The translations under genes and the position numbers were made by a program. A stretch of DNA of 64,000 nt from Phytobacter ursingii (lineage in GTDB: Bacteria; Pseudomonadota; Gammaproteobacteria; Enterobacterales; Enterobacteriaceae), in NCBI GenBank assembly GCA_901456055.1, contig CABDWT010000016.1:310001-374000 (forward strand), read 5' to 3'. Each line of letters starts with the position of its first letter. Position 1 is the first letter of the stretch. This document shows, in pieces, positions 31,798-41,546 of the stretch. The notes under the pieces were generated by a model. That model saw nothing but the letters and a program-made list of their open reading frames with translations. It made no database searches and had not been told where the DNA came from.

Positions 31798-33063
31798 ATG
31801 GCCTTTTCACAAGCGGTCAGCGGTCTGAATGCTGCGGCCACCAACCTCGATCTTATTGGTAACAACATCGCCAACTCCGCTACGTATGGCTTTAAATCCA
31901 GTACTGCGTCCTTCGCCGATATGTTCGCGGGATCTAAAGTAGGTCTGGGCGTTAAAGTCGCCGGCGTTACCCAGGATTTTAATGACGGCACCACCACCAA
32001 TACCGGACGTGGCCTGGATGTTGCGATTAGCCAGAATGGCTTCTTCCGCCTCGTTGATACCAACGGTTCTGTTTATTACAGCCGTAACGGTCAGTTCACA
32101 CTGGATGAAAACCGCAACCTCGTGAACATGGAGGGTCTGCAAGTTACAGGTTTTCCGGCAAGCGGTACCCCTCCGACTATTCAGACGGGTGCTAACCCAA
32201 CGCCGCTTACTGTCTCGTCGACGCTGATGTCAGCACAAATCACGACGACGGCCACGATGCCCGTTAACCTGAACTCGTCTTCCAAGACGCCGACAGTGAC
32301 AACGTTCGACCCGACTAACGCTGACAGCTACAACTTAAAAGGGCCGCTCACCGTTTACGACAGCCAGGGTAACGCCCATGACATGAATGTGTTTTATGTC
32401 AAATCAGCAGACAATACATGGGATGTCTACACCCAGGATTCCAGCGTAACGGGTTCTACGGCGACCAAAGCGGCGCAGATGGTCTTTAACCAGAACGGTA
32501 GCCTGCAAGGTGTATATAACTACACCCTGAATACCACGACGGGTAACTATGACTTGTCCACGACGGCGAATACGAATCCGGCCATTACTGTCACTTCCGG
32601 TACACTTAGCGGCGCGACGCCAGCGACATTCTCCCTGAGTTTCCTGAACTCCATGCAGCAGAACACCACCAGCGCTGTCGTGAGCACCTCGCAGAACGGC
32701 TACAAGCCGGGTTCGATGGTGAGCTACACCATTAACGATGACGGTACCATCGTGGGTTCCTACTCCAATGAACAGAAACAGGTATTGGGTCAGATTGTTC
32801 TGGCAAACTTCGCCAACAACGAAGGCCTGAAATCTGAGGGTAATAACGTATGGTCTGCCACTAACGCATCCGGCGTTGCGCTGCTGGGCACGGCGGGTAC
32901 CGGTAACTTCGGTTCGCTGACCAATGGCGCACTCGAAGCTTCTAACGTGGATCTGAGTAAAGAACTGGTCAATATGATTGTCGCGCAGCGTAACTATCAG
33001 TCGAACGCGCAGACCATCAAAACCCAGGATCAGATCCTTAACACGCTGGTTAACCTGCGTTAA
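31798..33063 (+). CDS. flgE: Flagellar hook protein FlgE
   Basis: Subunit of the flexible hook. It has 421 residues, compared with about 402 in E. coli. The N-terminal SGLNAAATNLDLIGNNIANS and C-terminal SNVDLSKELVNMIVAQRNYQ helices are intact. The extra length lies in the exposed central domain, where a Thr/Asn-rich stretch (residues about 240-275) runs between conserved blocks. The Gly-rich turn FRLVDTNGSVYYSRNGQF is standard. Confidence 0.96.
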   Translation: MAFSQAVSGLNAAATNLDLIGNNIANSATYGFKSSTASFADMFAGSKVGLGVKVAGVTQDFNDGTTTNTGRGLDVAISQNGFFRLVDTNGSVYYSRNGQFTLDENRNLVNMEGLQVTGFPASGTPPTIQTGANPTPLTVSSTLMSAQITTTATMPVNLNSSSKTPTVTTFDPTNADSYNLKGPLTVYDSQGNAHDMNVFYVKSADNTWDVYTQDSSVTGSTATKAAQMVFNQNGSLQGVYNYTLNTTTGNYDLSTTANTNPAITVTSGTLSGATPATFSLSFLNSMQQNTTSAVVSTSQNGYKPGSMVSYTINDDGTIVGSYSNEQKQVLGQIVLANFANNEGLKSEGNNVWSATNASGVALLGTAGTGNFGSLTNGALEASNVDLSKELVNMIVAQRNYQSNAQTIKTQDQILNTLVNLR

Positions 33064-33083
33064 TCGGCTGACGGGATGGTCTA

Positions 33084-33839
33084 ATGGATCACGCAATATA
33101 CACAGCGATGGGTGCGGCAAGTCAGACGCTGAACCAGCAGTCTGTCACCGCCAGCAACCTGGCCAACGCGTCAACGCCTGGCTTCCGTGCGCAGCTTAGT
33201 GCGTTGCGTGCGGTTCCGGTAGAAGGGCTGTCGCTGCCGACCCGTACACTGGTCGCTGAGACCACACCTGGCGCCGATATGACGGCAGGCGACCTGAACT
33301 ATACGTCACGCCCGCTGGATGTTGCTCTGCAACAGGACGGCTGGCTGGCAGTGCAGAGCGCGGATGGTTCCGAAGGGTATACCCGTAACGGTAACATTCA
33401 GGTGACGCCGACCGGGCAACTGACCATCCAGGGACATCCGGTAATGGGTGAGAGCGGACCCATTGCCGTACCGGAAGGTTCGCAGGTCACCATTGCTGCG
33501 GATGGCACCATTTCTGCGCTGACTGCGGGTGATCCGCCGAACACGGTCTCTCCGGTTGGCAAACTGAAACTGGTGAAAGCCAACGGCAGTGAAGTGGTCC
33601 GCGGCGATGACGGTCTTTTCCGCGTCAGCCAAAGTGCGCAGGCTACACGTGGTCAGACGTTACAGCCGGACCCGAACATTCGCGTGATGTCAGGTGTGCT
33701 GGAAGGCAGTAACGTCAAACCTATGGCAGCGATGGCCGATATGATTGCCAGCGCCCGCCGCTTTGAAATGCAAATGAAAGTCATTGGTAACGTTGATGAG
33801 AATGCGCAGCGTGCCAACCAGTTACTGTCCATGAGCTAA
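33084..33839 (+). CDS. flgF: Proximal rod protein FlgF
   Basis: Rod protein joining the proximal and distal rod. It has 251 residues, the family length. The rod signature SVTASNLANASTPGFRAQLS is near residue 19 and the C-terminal helix has MAAMADMIASARRFEMQMKV. It starts 20 bases after flgE. Confidence 0.97.
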   Translation: MDHAIYTAMGAASQTLNQQSVTASNLANASTPGFRAQLSALRAVPVEGLSLPTRTLVAETTPGADMTAGDLNYTSRPLDVALQQDGWLAVQSADGSEGYTRNGNIQVTPTGQLTIQGHPVMGESGPIAVPEGSQVTIAADGTISALTAGDPPNTVSPVGKLKLVKANGSEVVRGDDGLFRVSQSAQATRGQTLQPDPNIRVMSGVLEGSNVKPMAAMADMIASARRFEMQMKVIGNVDENAQRANQLLSMS

Positions 33840-33842
33840 TAA

Positions 33843-34637
<795 letters not shown>

Positions 34638-34644
34638 GGCGTTA

Positions 34645-34670
34645 TCCGGTGCGGCGCAGGCTGCACCGGA
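34645..34670 (+). repeat. REP-like hairpin between flgG and flgH
   Basis: TCCGGTGC, ten bases, GCACCGGA, preceded by GGCGTTA. The string TTATCCGG and the stem resemble one arm of enterobacterial REP elements, but one copy only is seen. It could act as an mRNA-stabilising 3' structure for the upstream genes. Confidence 0.5.
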
Positions 34671-34694
34671 ACCCTGATTTCGAAGATGAATGTA

Positions 34695-35393
34695 ATGCAA
34701 AAAAACGCCGCGGGCCGCTACCCCCTGTTAGCTTTACTGGCACTGATGTTGAACGGATGTGCCTGGGTTCCCTCAACACCGCTGGTGCAGGGCGCAACGA
34801 CCGCTCAACCGATGCCGGGACCCGTTCCGGTCGTCAATGGCTCTATTTACCAGACTGCGCAGCCTATCAACTACGGCTACCAGCCGCTGTTTGAAGACCG
34901 CCGTCCGCGTAACGTCGGGGATACATTGACGCTGGTGCTGCAAGAAAACGTGAGCGCCAGTAAGAGTTCATCAGCGAACGCCAGCCGCGATGGCAAAAGC
35001 AGCTTCTCTATGGATACGACGCCACGCTACCTGGAAGGCTTGTTCGGCAATTCGCGCGCAGATCTGACAAGCGAAGGCAGCAACTCGTTCAACGGGAAAG
35101 GCGGCGCCAACGCCAGCAATACATTTAGCGGCACGTTGACCGTCACGGTCGACCAGGTGCTGATTAACGGCAATTTACATGTAGTGGGTGAAAAACAGAT
35201 CGCCATTAACCAGGGCACTGAATTTATCCGCTTCTCAGGTGTTGTGAACCCACGCACCATCAGCGGCAGCAATACTGTTCCGTCCACGCAGGTGGCGGAC
35301 GCGCGCATCGAGTACGTCGGCAACGGCTACATCAACGAAGCGCAGAATATGGGCTGGCTGCAGCGTTTCTTCCTTAACTTATCGCCGATGTAA
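34695..35393 (+). CDS. flgH: Flagellar L-ring lipoprotein FlgH
   Basis: Outer-membrane lipoprotein that forms the L ring. ATG 34695 gives 232 residues, the E. coli length; ATG 34686 would add three (MNV). The lipobox LMLNGC places the lipid Cys near residue 22. [16 protein letters not shown] and [19 protein letters not shown] are typical, and the end [20 protein letters not shown] is intact. Confidence 0.97.
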   Translation: MQKNAAGRYPLLALLALMLNGCAWVPSTPLVQGATTAQPMPGPVPVVNGSIYQTAQPINYGYQPLFEDRRPRNVGDTLTLVLQENVSASKSSSANASRDGKSSFSMDTTPRYLEGLFGNSRADLTSEGSNSFNGKGGANASNTFSGTLTVTVDQVLINGNLHVVGEKQIAINQGTEFIRFSGVVNPRTISGSNTVPSTQVADARIEYVGNGYINEAQNMGWLQRFFLNLSPM

Positions 35394-35405
35394 CCGGGGT
35401 GAATT

Positions 35406-36500
35406 ATGTTTAGATTTCTGGCTGGAATAGCGTTGGTGCTGGTGGCGTTCATCGCCCAGGCCGACCGCATCCGGGACCTCACCAGTGTACAGGGCGTACG
35501 TGAAAACTCCTTAATTGGTTATGGCTTAGTGGTTGGTCTTGACGGCACGGGTGACCAAACCACCCAGACGCCATTCACGACCCAGAGCCTGAATAACATG
35601 TTGTCGCAGATGGGCATCACCGTCCCGGCGGGTACCAACATGCAGCTCAAAAACGTTGCGGCGGTCATGGTCACCGCCCAGCTCCCGGCGTTTGGCCGTC
35701 AGGGGCAGACCATTGATGTGGTGGTCTCCTCTATGGGTAACGCTAAAAGCCTGCGTGGCGGTACGTTGCTGATGACTCCGCTCAAAGGGGTAGACAGCCA
35801 GGTATACGCGCTGGCGCAGGGGAATATTCTGGTTGGTGGCGCAGGTGCCGCTGCGGGCGGCAGCAGCGTGGCGGTTAACCAACTTAATGGTGGGCGTATC
35901 ACCGGCGGGGCCGTGATTGAGCGCGAATTGCCTTCCCAGTTTGGTAATGGCAACACCATTAACCTGCAACTGAATCAGGACGACTTCACGATGGCGCAGC
36001 AGATAGCTGACACCATCAACCGTCGTGGCATGGGTGGCGCAACTGCGCTGGATGCCCGTACGGTACAGGTCCGTGTGCCGCAAGGCGGCAGTTCGCAGGT
36101 GCGCATGCTGGCGGACATCCAGAACCTGGAAGTCGGGGCCGCGCCGCAGGACGCTAAAATTGTGATTAACTCTCGCACCGGTTCTGTTGTTATGAACCGC
36201 GAGGTGACGCTGGATAACTGCGCCGTTGCACAAGGGAACCTCTCTGTCACGGTCAACCAGTCTGCTAATGTCAGCCAGCCGAACACGCCGTTTGGCGGTG
36301 GCCAGACAGTGGTCACGCCGCAGACACAGATTGACCTGCGTCAGAGTGGCGGCTCCCTGCAGAGCATTCGCTCCAGCGCTAACCTGAACAGCGTGGTACG
36401 CGCATTGAATGCGCTGGGTGCGACTCCCATTGATCTGATGTCGATTCTGCAGTCAATGCAGAGCGCAGGCTGCCTGCGGGCTAAGCTGGAGATCATCTAA
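35406..36500 (+). CDS. flgI: Flagellar P-ring protein FlgI
   Basis: Periplasmic subunit of the P ring. It has 364 residues (E. coli 365), with signal peptide [39 protein letters not shown] and [20 protein letters not shown] are the conserved start of the mature protein. The stop TAA shares its A with the flgJ ATG (TAATG), so translation is coupled. Confidence 0.98.
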   Translation: MFRFLAGIALVLVAFIAQADRIRDLTSVQGVRENSLIGYGLVVGLDGTGDQTTQTPFTTQSLNNMLSQMGITVPAGTNMQLKNVAAVMVTAQLPAFGRQGQTIDVVVSSMGNAKSLRGGTLLMTPLKGVDSQVYALAQGNILVGGAGAAAGGSSVAVNQLNGGRITGGAVIERELPSQFGNGNTINLQLNQDDFTMAQQIADTINRRGMGGATALDARTVQVRVPQGGSSQVRMLADIQNLEVGAAPQDAKIVINSRTGSVVMNREVTLDNCAVAQGNLSVTVNQSANVSQPNTPFGGGQTVVTPQTQIDLRQSGGSLQSIRSSANLNSVVRALNALGATPIDLMSILQSMQSAGCLRAKLEII

Positions 36501-37456
36501 TGCTGACTGACAGCCGTTTGATGGCGAGCGCGGCATGGGACGCGCAATCGCTTAATGATCTGAAAACCAAGGCCGGACAGGACCCGCAGACGAACCTGCG
36601 GCCTGTGGCGCGTCAGGTTGAAGGGATGTTCGTGCAAATGATGCTCAAAAGCATGCGCGAGGCCCTGCCAAAAGACGGCATTTTCAGCAGCGATTCCACG
36701 CGGATGTACACCAGCTTATATGACCAGCAGATTGCTCAGCAGATGACGGCCGGCAAAGGGCTTGGTCTGGCAGATATGATGGTTCAGCAGATGTCCGGCG
36801 GGCAGGCGCCGGTGGCGCCGGGTGACCAGATGCAGCAGGTGCCGATGAAGTTCGACCTCGAAACCATCAATACCTATCAAAGTCAGGCGATAACGCAAAT
36901 GGTGCGCAAAGCGTTGCCGAAAGCGCCGGAAAATAATGACGAGCCGCTGAGCGGCGATAGTAAAGACTTCCTGGCTCAACTCTCTCTGCCTGCCCGACTT
37001 GCCAGTGAACAAAGCGGGGTGCCGCACCACCTGATCCTGGCGCAGGCCGCACTGGAATCCGGTTGGGGCCAGCGACAAATTACCCGTGAAAACGGCGCTC
37101 CGAGCTTTAATATCTTCGGCGTGAAGGCGACGCCCAGCTGGAAAGGGCCGACCACCGAAATCACCACCACAGAATATGAAAATGGCGAAGCCAAAAAGGT
37201 CAAAGCCAGGTTCCGTGTTTACAGTTCTTATCTGGAAGCGCTCTCTGACTATGTCAGCATGCTCAGTCGTAATCCGCGGTATGCGGCGGTAACGACAGCG
37301 GCAACGCCGGAACAAGGCGCACAAGCGCTGCAGAATGCGGGTTATGCCACCGATCCGAAATATGCGCAGAAACTGACGAGTATGATTCAGCAGCTTAAGT
37401 CTATGGGCGAGAAGGTCAGCAAAGCCTACAGCAATGATATTGAAAATCTGTTCTGA
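36500..37456 (+). CDS. flgJ: Rod cap / peptidoglycan hydrolase FlgJ
   Basis: Two-domain protein: an N-terminal rod-capping part and a C-terminal muramidase that opens peptidoglycan for the rod. It has 318 residues (E. coli 313). Rod-cap part: EGMFVQMMLKSMREALP. The hydrolase domain from about residue 150 has the catalytic Glu186 in AALESGWGQRQI. It overlaps flgI by one base and ends the flgB operon. Confidence 0.97.
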   Translation: MLTDSRLMASAAWDAQSLNDLKTKAGQDPQTNLRPVARQVEGMFVQMMLKSMREALPKDGIFSSDSTRMYTSLYDQQIAQQMTAGKGLGLADMMVQQMSGGQAPVAPGDQMQQVPMKFDLETINTYQSQAITQMVRKALPKAPENNDEPLSGDSKDFLAQLSLPARLASEQSGVPHHLILAQAALESGWGQRQITRENGAPSFNIFGVKATPSWKGPTTEITTTEYENGEAKKVKARFRVYSSYLEALSDYVSMLSRNPRYAAVTTAATPEQGAQALQNAGYATDPKYAQKLTSMIQQLKSMGEKVSKAYSNDIENLF

Positions 37457-37462
37457 AATGAC

Positions 37463-37489
37463 TCAAGTTCAGCTCCGGGTTGCCGATAA
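37463..37489 (+). promoter_or_regulatory. Sigma-28 (FliA) promoter of flgKL
   Basis: TCAAGTTC, 11 bases, GCCGATAA: a near-consensus sigma-28 promoter between flgJ and flgK. It should give late class 3 expression of flgKL in addition to read-through from flgB. Confidence 0.95.
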
Positions 37490-37531
37490 TCGTTAGCAGG
37501 ACTTATGTCTCAAAGTTTATAAGGAACCTCA

Positions 37532-39172
37532 ATGGCCAACTTGATTAATACCGCAATGAGTGGGCTCAACGCAGCCCAGGCGGCGCTTAATACCACCAGT
37601 AATAACATTTCAAGTTATAACGTGACGGGCTATACCCGCCAGACAACAGTCCTGAATGCGGCGAATAGCACACTGGGTGCTGGTGGATGGATTGGCAACG
37701 GTGCGTTAGTCACTGGCGTGCAACGTGAATATGATTCTTTTATCACCAACCAGTTACGCGCAGCGAATACGCAGAGCAGCAGCCTGACGACCCGTTATAA
37801 CCAGATGTCAAAAATTGATAACATGCTGTCGGGTTCAACCAATACTCTGGCCACCGCGTTGCAAGGTTTCTTCTCCAGCGTTCAGACGCTGGTCAGTAAC
37901 GCCGAGGATTCATCATCCCGCCAGAGCGTACTGGGTAAAGCTGACGGTCTGGTTAACCAATTTAAAGTGGCCGATCAGTACCTGCGCGATCAGGACAAAC
38001 AGGTCAATACCGCGATCTCATCAAGCGTCGACCAGATTAATAACTACACCAGCCAAATCGCTAATCTGAACGACCAAATTTCACGTCTGACGGCAGTAGG
38101 CGGTGGCGCATCGCCGAACGACTTGCTGGATCAGCGCGACCAACTGGTGAGTGAGCTGAACGGCATTGTGGGTGTTGAAGTCAGTGTCCAGGACAACAGT
38201 ACTTTTAACATCACAATGGCCAATGGCTACACGCTGGTTCAGGGCAGTACATCCCGGCAGCTGGCAGCGGTGGCATCCAGTGATGATCCTTCCCGTACCA
38301 CGGTTGCTTATGTTGACCCGACAGCAGGGAACATTGAAATTCCGGAGAAACTGCTGACGACCGGTTCGCTGGGGGGCGTGTTGACCTTCCGCTCTCAGGA
38401 TCTGGATAAGACTCGCAACACGCTGGGCCAACTGGCTTATGCGTTCGCCGACGCATTCAATGCGCAGCATAAACAAGGCTATGATATCGATGGTGATCCT
38501 GGTACTGACTTCTTCACGATTGGCACGCCGGCAACCCTGAGTAATGCGAAAAACACCGGCACTGGCGCGCTGACAGCAACAATCAGTGACCGCACCCAGG
38601 TGCAGGCGACGGATTACAAACTGATCAAAACTGATACTGGCTGGAATGTGACCCGACTGGCGGATAACACGGCGTTCGCCGTCGCGCCTGACGCCAGCGG
38701 CAACCTCAGTTTTGACGGTCTGACTATCAGTGTTTCCGGCACAGCGAACAAAAACGACAGTTTTACAGTGAAACCGGTCGTGAACGCGATTACCAACATG
38801 AGCGTTGCCATCACCGATGAGTCGAAAATTGCCATGGCGTCCAGCGCGACATCAGGTAAAAGCGACAACACCAATGGTCAGGCGCTGTTAAATCTGCAAA
38901 ACAGCAAAGTCATTGGCAATACCAAAAGTTTTAACGATGCGTATGCGTCAATGATCAGCTATGTCGGTACGACCACGTCAACGCTGAAAACCAGCAGTAC
39001 TACGCAGGCGAATGTGGTTACGCAGCTTTCTGACCAGCAGCAATCGATTTCAGGGGTCAACCTCGACGAAGAGTACGGTAACTTGCAGCGTTACCAGCAA
39101 TATTATCTCGCAAACGCGCAGGTGTTGCAGACGGCAAACACGCTGTTCGATGCGATACTGAACGTACGCTAA
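37532..39172 (+). CDS. flgK: Hook-filament junction protein FlgK (HAP1)
   Basis: First junction protein between hook and filament. It has 546 residues (E. coli 547). The N-terminal rod/hook motif is LNTTSNNISSYNVTGYTRQT, and the C-terminal helix has VNLDEEYGNLQRYQQYYLAN. The surface-exposed centre (about 330-440) is the variable part. AGGAACC precedes the ATG; flgL follows after 14 bases. Confidence 0.97.
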   Translation: MANLINTAMSGLNAAQAALNTTSNNISSYNVTGYTRQTTVLNAANSTLGAGGWIGNGALVTGVQREYDSFITNQLRAANTQSSSLTTRYNQMSKIDNMLSGSTNTLATALQGFFSSVQTLVSNAEDSSSRQSVLGKADGLVNQFKVADQYLRDQDKQVNTAISSSVDQINNYTSQIANLNDQISRLTAVGGGASPNDLLDQRDQLVSELNGIVGVEVSVQDNSTFNITMANGYTLVQGSTSRQLAAVASSDDPSRTTVAYVDPTAGNIEIPEKLLTTGSLGGVLTFRSQDLDKTRNTLGQLAYAFADAFNAQHKQGYDIDGDPGTDFFTIGTPATLSNAKNTGTGALTATISDRTQVQATDYKLIKTDTGWNVTRLADNTAFAVAPDASGNLSFDGLTISVSGTANKNDSFTVKPVVNAITNMSVAITDESKIAMASSATSGKSDNTNGQALLNLQNSKVIGNTKSFNDAYASMISYVGTTTSTLKTSSTTQANVVTQLSDQQQSISGVNLDEEYGNLQRYQQYYLANAQVLQTANTLFDAILNVR

Positions 39173-39186
39173 GTAAGGGGTAAGAG

Positions 39187-40137
39187 ATGCGTATTAGTAC
39201 TCAGATGATGTATGAACAAAACATGCGCGGTATCACCAATTCACAGACTAAGTGGATGGATTATGGCCTGCAAATGTCGACAGGTCAGCGCGTGAACAAG
39301 CCTTCTGACGATCCGATTGCCGCCTCCCAGGCTGTCGTGGTTTCGCAGGCGCAACAGCAGAACGAACAGTATAAAACCGCGCGTACTTTCGCTACCCAAA
39401 AAGTCTCGCTGGAAGAAAACGTGCTGTCACAGGTGACCACTGCCGTGACGTCGGCGCATACCTCCCTGGTTGCGGCGGCGAATGGCACATTGAGCGACGA
39501 CGACCGCGCATCTATGGCGACGGAGCTACAGGGTGTCCGCGATCAATTGCTTAACCTGGCAAACAGCACGGATGGTAACGGTCGCTATATTTTTGGCGGT
39601 TATAAAACCGATACCCCCCCGTTTGATGCATCGGGTGCTTATAATGGCGGCAGTGTTGCCATCACTCAGCAGGTGGACGCGTCCCGTAGCATGGTGATAG
39701 CCCATACGGGTGACCAGGTTTTCAATAGTATTACCAGTAATGCTATTCCGGAACCTGGTGGCGGCGCTTCGCAAACCAATGTGTTCAGTATGTTAGATGA
39801 CGCGATTGCGGCGCTGAAAGTTCCGGTTTCGGGTGACGAGGCCGCGCAGGCTGTTTCACAGGCAGCACTGGATAAAGCCAACCGTGGCCTGACTAACTCG
39901 CTGAACAACGTATCTACCGTTCGTGCGCAGCTGGGCACACAGTTACAAGAACTGACCAATCTCGATGAATTGGGTGATGACCGTTCACTTGCGCTGAAAA
40001 CGCAGATGAGCGATCTCGTCGACGTAGACTGGAACTCGGTAATATCGTCTTACACCATGCAGCAGACGGCATTGCAGGCATCCTATAAAGCATTTAGCGA
40101 CATGCAAGGCATGTCGCTGTTCCAGCTCAATAAGTAA
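39187..40137 (+). CDS. flgL: Hook-filament junction protein FlgL (HAP3)
   Basis: Second junction protein, flagellin-like. It has 316 residues (E. coli 317). The N-terminal part MRISTQMMYEQNMRGI and QMSTGQRVNKPSDDPIAASQ corresponds to flagellin D0/D1, and the C-terminal helix carries VDVDWNSVISSYTMQQTALQ. It is last of the flagellar genes here, followed by a strong terminator. Confidence 0.97.
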   Translation: MRISTQMMYEQNMRGITNSQTKWMDYGLQMSTGQRVNKPSDDPIAASQAVVVSQAQQQNEQYKTARTFATQKVSLEENVLSQVTTAVTSAHTSLVAAANGTLSDDDRASMATELQGVRDQLLNLANSTDGNGRYIFGGYKTDTPPFDASGAYNGGSVAITQQVDASRSMVIAHTGDQVFNSITSNAIPEPGGGASQTNVFSMLDDAIAALKVPVSGDEAAQAVSQAALDKANRGLTNSLNNVSTVRAQLGTQLQELTNLDELGDDRSLALKTQMSDLVDVDWNSVISSYTMQQTALQASYKAFSDMQGMSLFQLNK

Positions 40138-40181
40138 TCTTCGCTTTAGAACATGTCTGGAAACTGGAACATGTTCTGTGT

Positions 40182-40215
40182 GCCTGCACCGGTATCCGGT
40201 GCGGGCCTTTTTTTT
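40182..40215 (+). terminator. flgL terminator
   Basis: GCCTGCACCGG-TAT-CCGGTGCGGGC stem with one wobble, followed by eight T. The T-tract covers the stop codon of the convergent MFS gene. In E. coli this 3' UTR gives rise to the sRNA FlgO. Confidence 0.93.
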
Positions 40216-41428
40216 ATCCGATATTCCGCGATTCTGCCGCAAGACGGCGGCTATCCACTAAACGGATCACCAGAGCGACTGCGCCTGTCAACGTTGCCAG
40301 CGCCACCACGCCAGGCCAGGCGGCGATAGTGTAGATCTTACTACCCAGCGCAGAACCCAACGCCATGCCAATGAACACGACGGTAAACAGCAGCGCATTC
40401 AGTCTGCCGCGCGCCTTTGGCTCCAGGCCATAGACCAGATTCTGGTGTGCCACGAGACTGGATTGTAAGCCCAGATCAAAACCAACCGCGGACAATGCTA
40501 TCAGTGCCAGTTGACCATGCGGTGGCAATACCGGCAGTGCGAACATTAGAGCAAAAGAGAAAGTGACCAGCGCCGCACCCAGTTGGGTCACTTTTTCGGC
40601 GCCGACTTTATCTGCCAGCCCGCCGGCTAATGGCGCCGCCAGGGCGCCTGCTGCGCCTGCAATACCAAACATACCTGCGACTGCGCTTCCGAGATGATAT
40701 TTTTCCAGCAGCATAACGGCGAGCGTTGACCAGAAAGCGCTAAACGCAATGGATAAAAAGCCCTGCGCAAACGCAGCACGGCGTAGGGCAGGGTAACGTT
40801 GCCAAAGGTGCGCCATCGTTTTCATTAGCGCCGGATAACTCAGCGTTGAATGCGCGGCGAAACGCGGCAATACAAACCACATCAGCGCGGCGATAAAGGC
40901 AATGCTGACCGCCGCAAGCTGGAACATAATGCGCCAGCCAAAGGCTGCGCCGACAACGCCGCTTACGGTACGAGAAAGTAAAATACCCAGCAGTAAGCCG
41001 GTCATCACGGTACCGACAGTTTTCCCCTGCTTACCCTCAGGCGCAAGGATGGCGGCGGCAGGAACGATATCCTGCGCCATGGTTGCCGCCATCCCTATCA
41101 ACAGACTGATCAGCAATAACCCGGGTAATTGTGTCATCAGGCTACAGGTCAGGAGCAGTAAGGCCAGTGCCGCGCTTTTAGCCAGAATAAGATGGCGACG
41201 ATCGTAACGGTCACCCAGCGGCAATAAAAAGAGGATGCCCAGCGCGTAGCCTGCCTGCGTTAGCGTTGGGACCAGCCCCATTCCGTTAACGGTTAAATGC
41301 AGGTCGCTGCCCATCAGCGGTAATAAGGGTTGTGCATAATAAATCGCAGCGACGCTGAAACCCGCCCCCAGCGCCAGCGCAAAGATAATCCACTGTGCCG
41401 GGTTTATCGATTGAGAATGACGGTTCAT
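40214..41428 (-). CDS. MFS transporter, probable proton-driven exporter
   Basis: Twelve-segment major-facilitator protein of 404 residues; substrate unknown. GDRYDRRHLILAKSAAL between segments 2 and 3 and GGLADKVGAEKVTQLG between 8 and 9 are the MFS signatures. The overall look is of the DHA1/arabinose-efflux type (YfcJ/AraJ/YgaY-like), which suggests export. ATG 41428 has GAGGAAAAG upstream. It is divergent from a LysR gene, which probably controls it, and the pair is absent between flgL and rne in E. coli K-12 as I recall. Its stop codon lies in the flgL terminator T-tract. Confidence 0.88.
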   Translation of the reverse strand: MNRHSQSINPAQWIIFALALGAGFSVAAIYYAQPLLPLMGSDLHLTVNGMGLVPTLTQAGYALGILFLLPLGDRYDRRHLILAKSAALALLLLTCSLMTQLPGLLLISLLIGMAATMAQDIVPAAAILAPEGKQGKTVGTVMTGLLLGILLSRTVSGVVGAAFGWRIMFQLAAVSIAFIAALMWFVLPRFAAHSTLSYPALMKTMAHLWQRYPALRRAAFAQGFLSIAFSAFWSTLAVMLLEKYHLGSAVAGMFGIAGAAGALAAPLAGGLADKVGAEKVTQLGAALVTFSFALMFALPVLPPHGQLALIALSAVGFDLGLQSSLVAHQNLVYGLEPKARGRLNALLFTVVFIGMALGSALGSKIYTIAAWPGVVALATLTGAVALVIRLVDSRRLAAESRNIG

Positions 41429-41517
41429 AACTTTTCCTCAAACATATTCATAGTTGGTGTGAATCTATTTTTGACGAATCCAGCGTGACGCGGTAGCCAG
41501 CGGAGTGGTAAAACGGT

Positions 41518-41534
41518 TATACGTGAAACGTATA
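41518..41534 (+). promoter_or_regulatory. Operator-like palindrome before the LysR gene
   Basis: TATACGT-GAA-ACGTATA is a perfect inverted repeat of 7-base arms, fitting the T-N11-A form of LysR-family boxes. It ends 12 bases before the LysR ATG. A further half-site ACGTATA lies at 41561-41567, inside the LysR gene. The regulator that binds is inferred. Confidence 0.7.
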
Positions 41535-41546
41535 GTGAGAATTTAA

